DNA of 64,000 nt from Candidula unifasciata (Eukaryota > Mollusca > Gastropoda > Stylommatophora > Geomitridae). The stretch is taken from the NCBI GenBank assembly GCA_905116865.2, contig CAJHNH020003180.1:1-64000 (forward strand), read 5' to 3'. Positions within the stretch are counted from its first letter, which is position 1. Each line of letters opens with the position of its first letter. The notes below the pieces were generated by a model that was not told the origin of the DNA, did not search any database, and saw only the letters and a list, made by a program, of their open reading frames with translations. Both the position numbers and the translations under genes were made by a program. Shown in pieces: positions 11,882-23,794 of the stretch.

Positions 11882-13371
11882 GTGAGCAGTTTTTTTTTTT
11901 CTAAGTTAATGCCCTGTGTAATTATATTTGAGTATATGCTATTTCATCTCTGCAGGCGCAACCTAAACAAACCACAGTCAGTACAGTTCTGTACAGTTAG
12001 GGAAAAAATAAATTTAAATGTCAGCAGCTGTTGTAGTCAAGTTTTAATTTCAATGCTAGGAAAAATCACAGAAAGTGCCCCTCACTGTCCCATCTGAATA
12101 CTAGTAAATACAAATTAGTCTCAGCAAAATACAGAAACATGCACATGTAGTAAATGCATCAGGCAGTCGCAAGATGTTCCATCACCAACACTTGCCACCT
12201 GAATTGCAATTTTTTTATTGATGTAAGTAGTCATTTACGATTATCTGGCCATATTATACAATATTAATGTATTTGGCACTTGACCAGATTAAATGAAAAC
12301 TTACCACCAGCCATTTTGGATAGGCAGGCACAGATGAAAGACATTCTACACGAAATACACAGCTGACAGTGTTGCACCAAGCACTTAGCTCAATTGCTTA
12401 AGCAGTGAAGCCGTGGACTTTATTCTATTTGAGGAAACTTCATAAGCACACAACAACAAAAACAAGAAAACTTCAAAACTCTAATGGACTGCCTGTCTCT
12501 CCACCATATTTGCCAGAAATCCAAAAATGAACAGTAACTCATCCAATTTTTTTTCCCTCAAAGTATTGTTCCAATAAACATTTTTGTAGGTGAGCTGGCT
12601 TACAAAGTCATAACAAACAGTTCTGACAGGTGATGTTACAGGAACTTTGCTACCCTTGTCTTCATGCTGTTTTGTCCCATTGTTTTGACTAGCGCTGTAG
12701 AGAAGCTTATACCAGGTAGAATATATATATATATATACACACTGTAAATGTGTTTGCAACTACATATCTTCTTATTCTTTGTGTTCACCGGCTGTAAATT
12801 CCACTTTGTCTACTTCTGGTATTTAGTCTTGTTCCAGAGCGTACGTTATGCTTGCACAGCTGTTTTACAGACCTGGCTTATTTGTATGCAAATTGTTGGT
12901 TCCTTGCCTCACAAACAGATGCACTCTGACTTTGAAGGAAGCACCCAGTTAGTTGACTCTTATGACATGCTTGTTGGGGAGGCAATGGGTCTTTTCTTGT
13001 TTTCTCTACAATGGGACTGGAACCCACTAAGGGAAGCCACAAATCACGAGTGAAATATGTCCTAACAACCCTGAAAAGTCAAAAGTACTCAAGAAAACAT
13101 TGAAAATTTCTTGGGGAAATTGGTTTCTTTTGGCTACTATCCCTGCATACCTTGTTTCTTCCTGGTAAAAATCCAGCCAGCACCATTAGACAAAAAAGAT
13201 AGATAAATCTGAGCTGCTGGCGGGTCCTTTGATTTACTCAGCCTACAAAGTTTATTTAATGATTCACATGTGGTGGTCTAATTTATTGTTACTTTAAAGT
13301 AAGTATATAATGTTGATAGCATATTGTAATTAAAATTTTGAATTATACAGTATTAAAACCTAGTTACAGTT
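11882..13371. other. Intron 5, first part; no feature recognised
   Basis: AT-rich sequence without a supported exon or element. There is a short TA run near 12720-12736. A frame at 12748-13050 is open but resembles nothing I know. Confidence 0.5.
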
Positions 13372-14466
13372 GAAACAGAAACTAAATTTAAACAGTCAGT
13401 TTCAAACATCGAGACAGGAATGTGTGCTCTCCCCACTTTTATTTAACATCTATATAGACAGAATATCTTAAGAAGCAAGTTATGATACAGACAACATAGA
13501 TCTTTATAATCATTAAGAAGTACACACATCAGAAGGAGTAATTGATTTGCCCACATTAAATAAACTGCTATTTGCTGACGACCAGTGCTTGTTCTACCCT
13601 AAAGAAGATAGATTGCAAGACCCCATTAACAGGTTAAACTCAGCATGTAGTAAATACAACATGAAGATCAATATAAACAAAATCAAAACAGAGCAAGTTA
13701 GTAGAACCCCTGGCCCACTACACTACAACTGAATGGTTCTGGTCTGAATCAGGTTATAGAGTTTAAAAATCTAGGAAGTATGATCACAGAAGATGGTAGA
13801 ATTTACAGAGAAATAGAAACCAGATGTCAGAAAGCAAGTGCACTTATATACGAATTGTCACCATTATTAAGACATCCAAGCATAACTATGAGTTCAAAGA
13901 GACTATAAACAGCATATTCATTCCAACATTAAGCTACCAGTGCCAAATCTAAAGCCCATATACGCAGAAGCACAGCGAGATGAAATGCTTGAGAAAATCA
14001 GCCAACTTAACCATTCGAGATAGAGTGAATAGCGAAAATATCAGACAAATTGTGTGAACAACACCTTGTACTAGATTCATCAAGAAATGGCAAATCAAGT
14101 GGTTAGAATGCAGCAAGATCAAATACCATTACATTCACTACATCTCAGAAGATCAGCTACAAGAGAAAGAGGATATCCGTGAAAAACATGGGTTGACAAT
14201 ATTAACTCTTTGAGTCCCAAGGAACGCGTCATACGTTCATAGATTCCTACCTAGAAGCCCAGTGAACGCAAGATGCGCCGATTTTACGTCTTTCTTGACT
14301 ACCCCTCAGGCCTGTGATGCTAAACCCCCTGGGACTCAAAGAGTTAAAGACACTCTACGCCTTCATGGCATGACAATAGTCAATAGTAGCCAGCCTGTAC
14401 TGGATCGCAAATTATTCCTGCTCATGATGCTTGATGGCAGAAGTGGTTTATGATAATGATGATGAG
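13372..14466 (+). mobile_element. LINE family A copy 2, 5'-truncated
   Basis: It begins near the VRQGCVLSPLLF region (here degraded) and keeps the catalytic box as KLLFADDQCLFYPKEDRL. It continues through the thumb and the INSIFIPTLSYQCQ segment to the C-terminal tail. The 3' end is a TGATAATGATGATGA repeat at about 14450-14465. A TTAA element (14202-14347) is inserted in the tail. Frameshifts make it inactive. Confidence 0.83.
14202..14347 (+). mobile_element. TTAA miniature element (MITE) inside LINE family A
   Basis: It is bounded by TTAA on both sides with perfect 14-bp inverted repeats inside (left CTCTTTGAGTCCCA, right TGGGACTCAAAGAG). The interior between the TTAA copies is 138 bp. 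Removing it with one TTAA restores the LINE sequence ACAATATTAAAGACACTCTA, which family A copy 3 retains almost unchanged. TTAA duplication is the hallmark of piggyBac-type transposition. It has no coding capacity. Confidence 0.9.
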
Positions 14467-14550
14467 TTTCAAGCCTATAAAAGTTGGAGAACCACTAAAA
14501 ATGTAAAATGAAAGTTAAAAGCGGTAAAATCAAAAGGTCAAGGAAATTAA

Positions 14551-15063
14551 TTAACCCTTTCACTCAGGTATTCTTTTTTTTAAATAACCATAACTGCAGA
14601 TTCCTGAGAAATAATTTCTTTTCTAAAATGATATTTTATGCCTAAATCACTCACAGGCTTCAAATGTTCTTGTTGACATTTTTTAACATGTGGAAATATG
14701 TGAAGAGAAGTTATCATTGAAACAAATGGAAAGGAAAATTATGTGAATGCATTACTTTTGGGATTTTTTTTTTTTAACATTGACATGTCACTAAACAGCC
14801 TTTGAAGGTGAATTATTACATCATTAAGACTTCAAAAGGAATGTGTTTTTTTTTTTTTTTTAGTTTCTTTGCACAAAAAATCCTTTACATGCAATTTTTT
14901 TTTGAAAAATGTGATCACATTTGGACCATCTCACAAACAGTAGCAAAATCGATATATGTATGCATAATGGGGACTGACAAATGGAATAAGCCAAAGTGTT
15001 GCTAGTGGAATTTGTAACAGGCAGCAAAGACAAAATGTGGGCTTCTTAGGGAGAAAGGGATAA
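14551..15063 (+). mobile_element. TTAA-type non-autonomous element (relic)
   Basis: It starts TTAACCCTTTCACTCAGG and ends TTAGGGAGAAAGGGATAA. The inverted ends agree at about 12 of 18 positions. The length is about 513 bp. The start resembles the element at 1087. A poly-T run and short A/T tracts are inside. No coding is seen. Confidence 0.5.
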
Positions 15064-15890
15064 TATTAAATTAGTTGGAGTGGGGGGGAGGAGGGGGAGG
15101 GGGCGCGTATGTGAACAACAGCTGGTGTCAACAAATGGGTAAGAAACATGGACATTCAAGAGAAATTCAGTGGTGACCATTGATAAGAGAGATTAAAGGG
15201 GCCAAACTGGATTCCTTTCATGGTATCAAAATTATTGCACAGGGTAAATAGAATGAAGGAATCAACTAATTGAAGTATAAATGACACAACAGGATGGTGA
15301 TATGAATTGTTCTTCTGCCCTCCCCCTCTTAAAAGAAGCACAAGGCTTCATTCAATTTATGCCAAGTCATCCTGTCCCTTGCTATCCCATAGAGCTCTCA
15401 CCTCATGTGCTCTCCATCTTTTTCACTTTTTTTTTTTTATTATTACGTTTACAAAAATAACAGCAAATGCTTTTACAACTGATAAGCTTCTTCTTCTTCT
15501 TCTTCAGCATTTAGAGCCCTTGAGGTTCATTGCTGCAGATATCATCCACCTCCATTCATCTCTCTGGTTGGCCTTCTCTTTCCAGTTGGTGACACCAAAT
15601 GTTTGCAGGTCTGTCTGGACCTTATCTCGTCTTCTAGGTCTGCCTCGTTGTCTATGACTATTCATCTCCCTTATGTATACAGTTTTTACTTCTCTGTCAT
15701 CTGACAACTGACAATGAAACAAGTAAAATTTAATGAAAGGATTGGGATACTGCTGAAATTTTAATTTCCTCAAAAAATTAATAACATTTTAATTAGAAAT
15801 GATAATTAGGTGTGTCTAATTGTATAAAATGTTTGATGCATGTTTAAACATGATATTCTTGACACTGGTGTTCATGTTTTCATTGTACAG
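15064..15890 (-). mobile_element. Minus-strand LINE tail (15485-15780) in intron 5
   Basis: On the minus strand the segment reads RQRGRPRRRDKVQTDLQTFG, then WKEKANQRDEWRWMISAAMN. This is the R.RGRPR.RW.D.V..DL...W...A.DR..WR pattern of the C-terminal tail of LINE ORF2 proteins. Its 3' end is a (GAAGAA)n repeat at about 15488-15505. A G-rich tract lies at 15080-15105. The remainder up to exon 6 shows nothing recognisable. Confidence 0.65.
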
Positions 15891-15979
15891 AGGTTCAAAG
15901 ATGAAGGAAAGCCTGTTTCTGCAGTTCTCATTGAAAACAAGCCAAGTGACCTGCATTCTGAAGAAAGCCTTTGTTACAG
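15891..15979 (+). CDS. TRANK1: TRANK1-like exon 6
   Basis: A short exon of 89 bases with acceptor TTGTACAG and donor AG|GTTTAA, phase 0 in and 2 out. It encodes RFKDEGKPVSAVLIENKPSD and then LHSEESLCYR. It carries no motif of its own. It is supported by splice sites, by phase agreement with both neighbours and by its place between two recognised helical segments. The donor is weaker than usual at +4. Confidence 0.75.
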
Positions 15980-16235
15980 GTTTAATTCATTTTTATTTTA
16001 TCTTCGTATTCTCAACACGTGAGAACAACTGTATACTCTAGATTTCAATATTTTTAAAGAGCTTTATTTAAAATAGATTTTGTTTGTATTCCTGTTTCAG
16101 CAACATAGACTTTAAACATATTTTTTATCACTTTCTGTAACGGTTAATACTAAAGAAAAATATGCGCAGAATCTCCTTAGTATTCCAAGAAAAAACTTAT
16201 TAAACTGCAACAAAAAATATTCACATCAGAACATC

Positions 16236-16640
16236 ATCAATCAGTAAGGTGCCATCTTTCTCAGACTGCTGCCCATCCGTCTCTTGATCTGTCCTCTAAA
16301 TTGTATCGTTGCCTACCTCTTGCTCTCTTGCCTTCCACTTTTCCTTCCATTATGGTTTTTAAAAGCAAGTTATGGCTTTTAATGTGGCCAAAGTATTTCA
16401 GTTGTCTCTGTTTTCTTTCTTTCAGTAATTCTTTTTTTTTTTTAATAGCCTTTCCAGAACCTCTGTATTGGATGGTTTTTGCTTCCATGAAATAGGACTT
16501 ATTCTTCTGTATACCCACATCTCCAGAGACTCATTTCAATTTTCTAGTTGTTTTTTCATTGTCCAAGTTTCTGCACCATATAGCAGGACTGAGTATACAT
16601 AACATTTGACGATTCTCATTTTTAGTGTGTTAATTAATAT
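16236..16640 (-). mobile_element. Minus-strand LINE C-terminal fragment
   Basis: The minus strand reads ELLKERKQRQLKYFGHIKSH, NLLLKTIMEGKVEGKRARGR, then QRYNLEDRSRDGW. The sequence RQL.YFGH...HN...KTI..G.V.GKR.RGR is the typical LINE ORF2 tail. Upstream sequence (YSVLLYG-like) can also be read with frame breaks. It belongs to a different family from A, B and C. Confidence 0.7.
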
Positions 16641-17394
16641 CTTACTAGCTGTTAGTAACTAGCACATCGAGACAAGGGGTAAGAAAGACCAGCAGAATAA
16701 TTTTACAAATCAATAACTCTTAGGCATAGTAGATCATAGTAAACAGCCACATTTGAGCAAAACAGTATCCAAAAAAAAAAAAAAGTCTTTACCACATGAG
16801 GGACAAAAAATGTCTTTACCACATGAGTGAAATAAAGCATCTAGTCAAAACGGGCACAGTTCATCTGTGATCTGGTAAAATTATAACGCTGCCTGATCAG
16901 CAGACAACAAGTAACCCGCCATTTTGTTTAGTGCAAGTTGTGCCGTTACATATGCATTGTGAAGCCAAGGGTGAACATTAACTCTGTTTCATACTCAGAC
17001 AAGTTCTCCTGAGACAGCCAACTTGATGAAATGTGTTTATGAAAATTAGTGTTTATCTCATTAACGAGGTAGTATTCACGATTCTAAACTGGTGTGGAAA
17101 AGTTTGTGCACGAAGCTTGGCCTAGACATCCTATTGCTATGCATAATGATAAAGTCATTGCCAAAGTCAGAGAACGGATACACGAAGACCAATGTCTAAC
17201 TGCGGATAATGGAAGATGACTATGGTGTTGACTTTGATAATGAATATGACACACAAAACACCCCTGTCACACTTTTATTCCTAATTCAAATGTTTTTTCT
17301 TCTCTTAAGAACTTATGCATTTTATTTCTTTTTGTGTTTTTTAAAATTAGGTTATGGTCAGGGAGCTCCTAATCAGCTTAGTTTCCAACATTAT
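16641..17394 (+). mobile_element. Degenerate mariner transposase fragment (about 16930-17215)
   Basis: Near 17120-17210 one frame reads RHPIAMHNDKVIAKVRERIH, then EDQCLTAD. This is the RPS...E.NI.KV.E.I.ED.RLT segment of SETMAR/mariner transposases. No terminal repeats were found here. The adjoining 16641-16930 and 17216-17394 show no recognised content, apart from a repeated 18-bp phrase (TCTTTACCACATGAG...) near 16785-16826. Confidence 0.55.
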
Positions 17395-17600
17395 AAACAT
17401 ATCAGATATGCCATCTTGTGATCTCACTGCGCTTTAGGAAGTTTGGTACATGACTATAATGTTATCTGGCATTTCCTTATATCCCACAGTCCTGAAGAAT
17501 AGCCCATAGTTTGTTTCTGTTTACTCTATTAAAAGCTTTTTTTTTTATCTATGAACACTATTTAGTTCATCGTTATATTCTGAATATTGTAAATACTTAA
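17395..17600 (-). mobile_element. LINE family A fragment, minus strand
   Basis: It aligns base by base with the 26130-26310 region of the large minus-strand copy, around the segment coding FDRVERNKLWS and the part following it. Shared phrases include CATAGTTTGTTTCTG and AAAAGCTTTTT. It is about 200 bp of reverse transcriptase only. A SINE-like repeat follows at its right edge. Confidence 0.75.
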
Positions 17601-17764
17601 GAAGTTTGTAGTTTCGTCGCCCAGCTTCTGAGTTGAGTGCATGGCGTGACACTGTGAGCTGCGTTTGTTTTTCGTTGGCACAGGAGCGAAGCAACTGTGG
17701 GGTGACCCGTTTGCTATGAAGCTGAAACTAGTATTACCAGATTACCAGATTACTTAAGAAGTTT
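17594..17764 (+). mobile_element. SINE-like repeat copy 1 with 14-bp target duplication
   Basis: The body (about 17608-17750) carries TCGTCGCCCAGCTTCTGAG, GTTTTTCGTTGGCACAGG and CCGTTTGCTATGAAGCTGAA, as in the two longer copies at 30657 and 33587, but the middle is deleted. The tail is a repeated ATTACCAG. The same 14 bases, TACTTAAGAAGTTT, flank it on both sides, as expected for target-primed retroposition. Confidence 0.82.
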
Positions 17765-17810
17765 AAATGAGAAGATAACATTAAAATGTATACTGGAAAG
17801 ATGATGTTAG

Positions 17811-18295
17811 AATGTACCACTATGGAGAGAGAGATGGTGTTGGAATGTACCACTATGGAGAGAGAGATGGTGTTGGAATGCATCACAGCTGACTTTCATT
17901 CTGAAGATAAAAACCAATTTAGTTATATCAGGTTATGCAATATGAAAGCAGAGAAAACAGCAGGATATGGTAACACACTAAAACTTGCATACTAGTTCAA
18001 GAAAATGCATTCAGTTAGGTCATCTGTCAACCTCTTTGGAAAACACTAACGACCTATGGAGTTAGTATCTAGTACTATGGAGAGAGAGATGGTGTTGGAA
18101 TGCATCACAGCTGACTTTCATTCTGAAGATAAAAACCAATTTAGTTATATCAGGTTATGCAATATGAAAGCAGAGAAAACAGCAGGATATGGTAACACAC
18201 TAAAACTTGCATACTAGTTCAAGAAAATGCATTCAGTTAGGTCATCTGTCAACCTCTTTGGAAAACACTAACGACCTATGGAGTTAGTATCTAGT
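17811..18295 (+). repeat. 33-bp repeat followed by an exact 222-bp tandem duplication
   Basis: A 33-bp unit (ACCACTATGGAGAG...) is repeated twice at 17811-17876. Then 17852-18073 is repeated as 18074-18295 with no difference that I can see. The identity suggests a very recent duplication or an assembly artefact. It carries no recognised coding. Confidence 0.9.
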
Positions 18296-18329
18296 AAACA
18301 TATGTAAATGTATATATTATAGGAGCCAA

Positions 18330-19900
18330 GGTGTAGTGAGATAAAATGCTGGAATTACAGAAAAGTTCTGTGACAATCCGGAGTCTGTCAGGGATGTGTT
18401 CTATCCCCTCCCCTGCTATTTATCACATATGTAAATCAAATCGCAAATTTCATAAATCATAAAGTAGGGAAAAAAATGACACCACCACACCGGATGCCCC
18501 TAGGCATCTGTGTGGGAAATGTCATATGAAACTATAGAGGTCATGAAATTTAGCTGTGATAAAAGTATAAAATGCATAAGAATCAAAATGTTTATTTTGT
18601 GAACATAATTAAAATCCCATGTCTGCACGCTACCTCCTGCTGGCTCCAAAAGACATAGTCCGTGATGAATAAAATGCTCAGTATGGGGAAGTGAGGTTAA
18701 ACAGTCATGAGCAAGATGTGACAATTCCTTGGGTGAGCCCAGTACTAGAGCAGCATGTACTGGCTCTACATTTATGGAATCCTCTTTGGATGGCAGAGAT
18801 TACTCATGTTCTACTCCTGCCTTCTCATGAGGGCTGACCAGCATTATGTGGCTTTTCTGGACCGGCCTGATAGGGGAAAGGAGGTGGGGTAACACCTGTG
18901 ACCTAGGAAACAAAGATGACTACACAGTGAGACTGTAGGTCCCATGAAACTAACAGACAAGGCTAACCCAGTCAACAAATACCTGTAGAAATTGGTTGTG
19001 TGGCAGTAAGGACAGATATCTTAGCCATGCAGTAAATGGACAAAGCACATTTACATCTTCGGATGAACACAGAGGAAGAAGATTAAATCAATAAAGCATC
19101 CCACATTTATAAGGACAATAGTGCAATGAACTCCTTTTTTGCAAATGAACACATTGCAACTACAGAGGAAGAGCTGCAGATATATCTTGATAATCTTAAC
19201 ACAGCAGCAAAAGCTCAAAACATGAAAATTAACACTGAAATAACAGAAGTTTATGACCATCGCAAGAAAAGAACAGCTAATCCAGATATGCAAAGAAAAC
19301 CAACACTCAAGCAAATGAAAGGCTACAATTATCTAGGGAGCATGTCATCAGTGTCATCATAGTAGAGTAAGTAAAAAAAAATCAAAAGTACGCCTTTAGA
19401 TAGAATATGGGAGAGCGTATATAAAGCACTCTGTGGGTAAATCACGCCGGCTGTCTTTACTTTGGACAGATGTAATACATGTAATAGTGTGATGCAAATC
19501 AATGGACAGATGTCACCAGAACATACATGTAACAAGCACTGTTTTGTTTACCATTTTTTTACCAGTGTGTCAAGTGTAGACATTAACTACAAAAGAAAAA
19601 TCAAAACAACAGAAATTAAATATCAACGAAAAATCCTAAGTTTAACTAGAAGAGACAGGATCAGAAATTACGCGCAAACAATAGATTGATGGAATATACA
19701 AAGCTGTAAATACCAGCATCTACGTAGCACATAGCAAGGCTCACTCTTGATGTCTCTTCAAAACCTGATGCTGAAAGTCAGAACAGGACTAGAGAACAAG
19801 AAGGTTATACAATCCAAAGATATACCTTACCAGTGTGATGACAACCTTAGAGTAACCAAACACGTCAACTGGTATATCCATCTTTTATTTTCTTTTTGAG
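18330..19900 (+). mobile_element. Degraded LINE copy (another family), plus strand
   Basis: Around 18370-18430 a broken frame gives the RQGC.LSPLLF...VN motif of reverse transcriptases. At 19126-19360 the frame reads ATTEEELQIYLDNLNTAAKA and QNMKINTEITEV, the thumb segment after the catalytic box. At 19580-19690 it reads EIKYQRKILSLTRRDRIRNY. Together these are a LINE ORF2 C-terminal half with stops and gaps. 18500-19080 contains no recognisable part. Confidence 0.6.
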
Positions 19901-20300
19901 CTTGTCCAGATCACATACCTGCTAGATTATATTTTCCGCCTTGGCCATCAGGAAGCAACCTCTTTTTCAGCATCCCCACGCCAATTTTTGTGTGTCATCA
20001 GTAGAATTGTGTGGCAGATGCTTGGTGTATCCTGATACTTTCATTACTTTCATATACACCTTCACCTGTGCAACTTTGTGTCTGGTGGCCAATAAGCATA
20101 GATGTTCATGATTCTCCATCTTACACAGTCATCAGTGTCTCAGATCAGGTCAGGTCATTTTAAATTTGTCTTAACCACATATCTTTTTTTTTTTGCAATT
20201 GCTTGTAAAAAAATTTTCTTTGGAAATGTATGTGGTGGTTTCTCCTTGATTTCCACATTCACTAATGAGGCCTTAACATTAATATATTCTATTATGGCAG

Positions 20301-20443
20301 GTCAGCTAATGCCCACTTCACTCGAGGGGACAAATGTAAAGCTATAGAATCAATTAAGAGGTCCAAAAAGGTGGAGAACCAAGTTCTGTTTTTAAAAGAA
20401 AAAGAATTATGGGAAGAATTAGCACTGATTTTGAGAAAACAAG
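20301..20443 (+). CDS. TRANK1: TRANK1-like exon 7: helical repeats
   Basis: The acceptor is ATGGCAG and the donor is G|GTATGT, phase 2 in and 1 out. It encodes SANAHFTRGDKCKAIESIKR, then KVENQVLFLKEKELWEELAL. This parallels the TRANK1 stretch AKYLS.NK......L.KLD.EDQL.FLK...L. It is amphipathic-helical and part of the TPR-like array. Confidence 0.88.
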
Positions 20444-20854
20444 GTATGTTTTTCATTTTGTCATTTAAAAAAAAAAAATTTCTTTGCAATCTTTAAGAAA
20501 TACTTGTATTTATAATGTAGGAATAAATGTTCCTGCGCATGCAACAAGCTTGTAAGTGCTCAGTCTCTTTCAGCAAAAGTATAGAACTTTATGGATGCTG
20601 ATTATCCCTTCAGATCTGGATCTTTTTTGAATGTTGTTGCACCCAGATCCATCCTCTCTTTGTCCCACTGCAGTGACTATTTTGAGAAGATTCATTGGGC
20701 GATGTGAGACCATGCTTCAAGCTGTCATTGATTTTCTGCAGTAAATCTGTTCAAGTCTCGGTGAATACTGCTTGTACAGAAGCTTTTACTTTAGCTATGT
20801 CATTACTGTGTACTGCTGCTTGATGTAGACACATATTTTTACAATTAAGAGGTC

Positions 20855-22735
20855 CAAATGTGTAATGTTTATGAGGGGTTCCAGAACAGACAAGAGACAG
20901 TTGTGGCAGCACTTGATCTTGAGGATTCATACAATAGAGTCAGATTTGATATTTTGATGTCTGCACTAATGGAGAAGGGGTTTTTCTCTAGCTTGTGAAC
21001 TGGATTGCAGCTGTCTTACATTTGCGCATGGTTGCCTTTCACCTGGGTACATGGACCTCAGAACCATGTAATATCACCCCGGGACTATCCCAGGGTTCTG
21101 CAATTTCACCAGTACTCTTCAATGTGTATACAAGCAGGATTGCAGAACTTGGAAGGATATTAGCATTTGCCTTTGCCAATGATGTTCTTGCATATAGGCA
21201 GGAGAGTGATAGGCAGCGAATAGCCCCAAGAACTACAGGAAACTTCAGACAAAGTGAATGACTAGTGTGCAGAAATGGGTGCTGTCATCAGTTCAGAAAA
21301 AGCTGCTGTTTTGTGGTTCTCTCTAGACAATAATATATACTAATATACTTTTCGTTCAGTTTTATATCTTCTCTAGACAATAGAATTGTAAGAGCTAATG
21401 TTCCAAGCCTTCCAATTAATTACAGTAACATCAAAAGAGAAAGTAAACTGAAGTACCTGGGTATCATTTTCGATAGAAGCCTGTCCTTCAGGGATCATGT
21501 AGAGGCAGTTGTGGTGAAATGCCAAAAAAGGACTCAATGCTCTCAAGATTATGGCAGCAGTGGACATTGAAACAAGGAATGCTGTTCACAATGTTGAAGC
21601 ATTTGATCCTGTCATTAATAGATTAGGGACTTGAAATGCTTACCAAATCTAAGAGTCAGCTGATGAAACTTGAACGCATATAGAATGAAGCCATGCGGGT
21701 AATTCTGAGATGTACAAGAGATACCCATTTGTATGTATAAGATATGTACGTGCACTGCCTACTTTTGCTGATAGGCTCAAAGTTCTGCAAGCAAATTCAC
21801 ATCTCAAAGTAGCTGCAGACAAGAAGCACCTTCTGCATGAAGCCCTGGGTAGAACTAAGGGTCACAGACTGAAAAGTGGAAAGTCTTAGATGGCGCAAGC
21901 CGATGACATGATTGAACATGTGGGCAGGTTCGATAGATTTAAGCGAGAAGAGGAGTGGGTCAAAGTGTCCAAGCAAGTTTCATACTTGTGTAGGGTTCTT
22001 ATCACTTTAAGTCGTGAGTTCAGGGACTGGCCAGAGTTGGTACTGCAGAATCATAAGTTCAGCACATGATTCATGACAATTCCCCGCCCGAGTGATGTGA
22101 TTATCTATACAGATGGCTCTGTGTTGAGTGGCAGACGAAGTGCATGGGGGTTTATAGCAAAAGCGAATGGACGTAGCTTGGTGCAGCCAAGCCTGGCATA
22201 TGATGTCACAATGTCTAGTTTGAGAATGGAGGTGTAGGCAGTCACTGCTGTCTTTTGCTGACTTGAGAATCAGCTGTACTCACCTGCTGTGATTGTAATT
22301 GACTCAGAAAGCATGTTGAGAAAGGTGGAGACAGGCATGCTCCATGCAGAGTGGCAAGCATCACTTCAGAGGTCCCGGGTAGTTAGCATCCTTTGGATAT
22401 TCTCTCCAGGTCTTGCCAGTGTGTTGGGAAATGAGCAGGCAGATAGACTGGCCCATTCTGCACTGCTTGATGGTGAACTCATATATGACAGGCTGGATGT
22501 TTTGAGGGCTCTTTGGGAGGGATTGAACAGTGAGGAGGTACAGACAGAAAACGGTCTGGGGAGAATCACGCAGCAAAGAATTACAAGGGGATCTGGTCCT
22601 CAACACTCAGGGGAAAGGCAAGACGGATGTACAGTCAGACAGTTATTGGTGCATCGGAATTGGAACTCTTCGCTTGCTGTTGAATATTAGGATGAAGCAC
22701 TTATGGGGGTGTCCCAACTGCTGTGATGTCGATTC
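20855..22735 (+). mobile_element. LINE family C copy 1: reverse transcriptase end plus RNase H
   Basis: It starts inside the reverse transcriptase (VYEGFQNRQ.., LDLEDSYNRV-like) and passes GLSQGSAISPVLFNVYTSRI and a degraded catalytic box (FANDVLAY in place of FADDVLAY). It then encodes an RNase H domain: YTDGSVLSGRRSAWGFIA, RMEV at the Glu position, VIDSESMLRKVE, and LGNEQADRLAHSALLDGE. Several stops interrupt it. The 5' part is missing. Confidence 0.82.
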
Positions 22736-23222
22736 TTAATTTAACATTTAACATATATTTACATGCAGAATCTACCAAAGACATGTACAGATTTGACTAA
22801 AAATCTGTTAAAAAAATGTTAAGTTCATAAAGACACTGAGCAGTGAATAGAAGTTATGTTTTCTTCTAGTCTGTATTCAGCCATTGATGTCTGTATTAAT
22901 TTATTACTATAATTCAATGAAGGTTTTTGTTGCAGGTGTATGTATTTATATTTAGTCGGACTCAATGTGTGTGTTTATGTGCATACTTGTGTGTTATTTC
23001 TGTGTTTTTTTCTATTTTTCTATTTTTCAGAAATTAAACTGTTTTAGTTGTTGTTAGTAAGATAAGTAGAGTGTATGTTTGTTATTTTCTACTGGATTTC
23101 AACCAGTATTTTATGGTATCTGTTAAAAGATGTGAGTGTGTGTATGTGTTGTTGTATTTATCAGCTTTAAATATATCATTTTTGTTATCTTATTTTATTG
23201 TGGGTCTCATTTATTTTTATAG
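22736..23222. other. Intron 7, end; no feature recognised
   Basis: T-rich intronic sequence leading to the exon 8 acceptor, with scattered GTGTGT and TATTT runs. No element identified. Confidence 0.55.
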
Positions 23223-23371
23223 GTGACACAGAACAAGCAGCTTTGTATAAGTTGAGGAGTGGGCATGCTGAAGAGGCACTGGAATGGGCCCAACAGGGTT
23301 TCCACAAATCTTTGACAGCATTTATTTATCTTGTCATGGCACGCAGCTATGAGAATGTAGAGAACAAATTG
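23223..23371 (+). CDS. TRANK1: TRANK1-like exon 8: helical repeats
   Basis: The acceptor is TTTTATAG and the donor is TTG|GTTAGT, phase 1 in and 0 out. It encodes GDTEQAALYKLRSGHAEEAL, then EWAQQGFHKSLTAFIYLVMA. The A..L...GH..EA..WA pattern is typical of TPR-like helix pairs. An internally deleted mariner element begins 43 bp after the donor. Confidence 0.85.
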
Positions 23372-23413
23372 GTTAGTTTTAACTTTTTAATCTCTTTCAC
23401 TATTTTTTCTAAA

Positions 23414-23794
23414 TACAAGGGGAAGTCATTGAGTAAAGGCAGCTGTACCCTAGTCTGCATTGAACAATATGCAGAGAAAAATATTATTTCAGGACACATA
23501 AGTATTGAAACATCCAGCATACAGCCCAGACTTAGCACTATCAGACTTTCATTTGTTTTGACCCATTGAAAGAACATTTTTTGGGGTCAGAGATTTGCAG
23601 ACGATGATGAGGTGATGTCAGTGGTACAGACTTGGTAACTGGTCACACACATACCTGACAGGCATCCACAATCTTGTTTATCGGTGGACTACATGTGTTG
23701 CATGGCAGAGAGGCTATGTTGAGAAAAAGGTCATAAAACAATTCTTTTCCGGCCTCTTGTAAAAAAAAACTTTACTTAATGACTTCCCCTCGTA
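23414..23794 (+). mobile_element. Internally deleted mariner-like element
   Basis: The inverted ends are TACAAGGGGAAGTCATTGAG on the left and CTTAATGACTTCCCCTCGTA on the right, about 23 of 25 matching, flanked by TA. The retained body encodes the transposase end: HPAYSPDLALSDFHLF (the D..PSD box with the last catalytic Asp region) and later IHNLVYRWTTCVAWQ. At 381 bp it is a deleted derivative of the same family as 3008-4265, whose terminus differs at one of 24 positions. Confidence 0.88.

Noticed and set aside
12748..13053. 101-codon open frame in intron 5
   Set aside because: No similarity that I recognise, no splice sites matching the phase of exons 5 and 6, and the two exons join without it.
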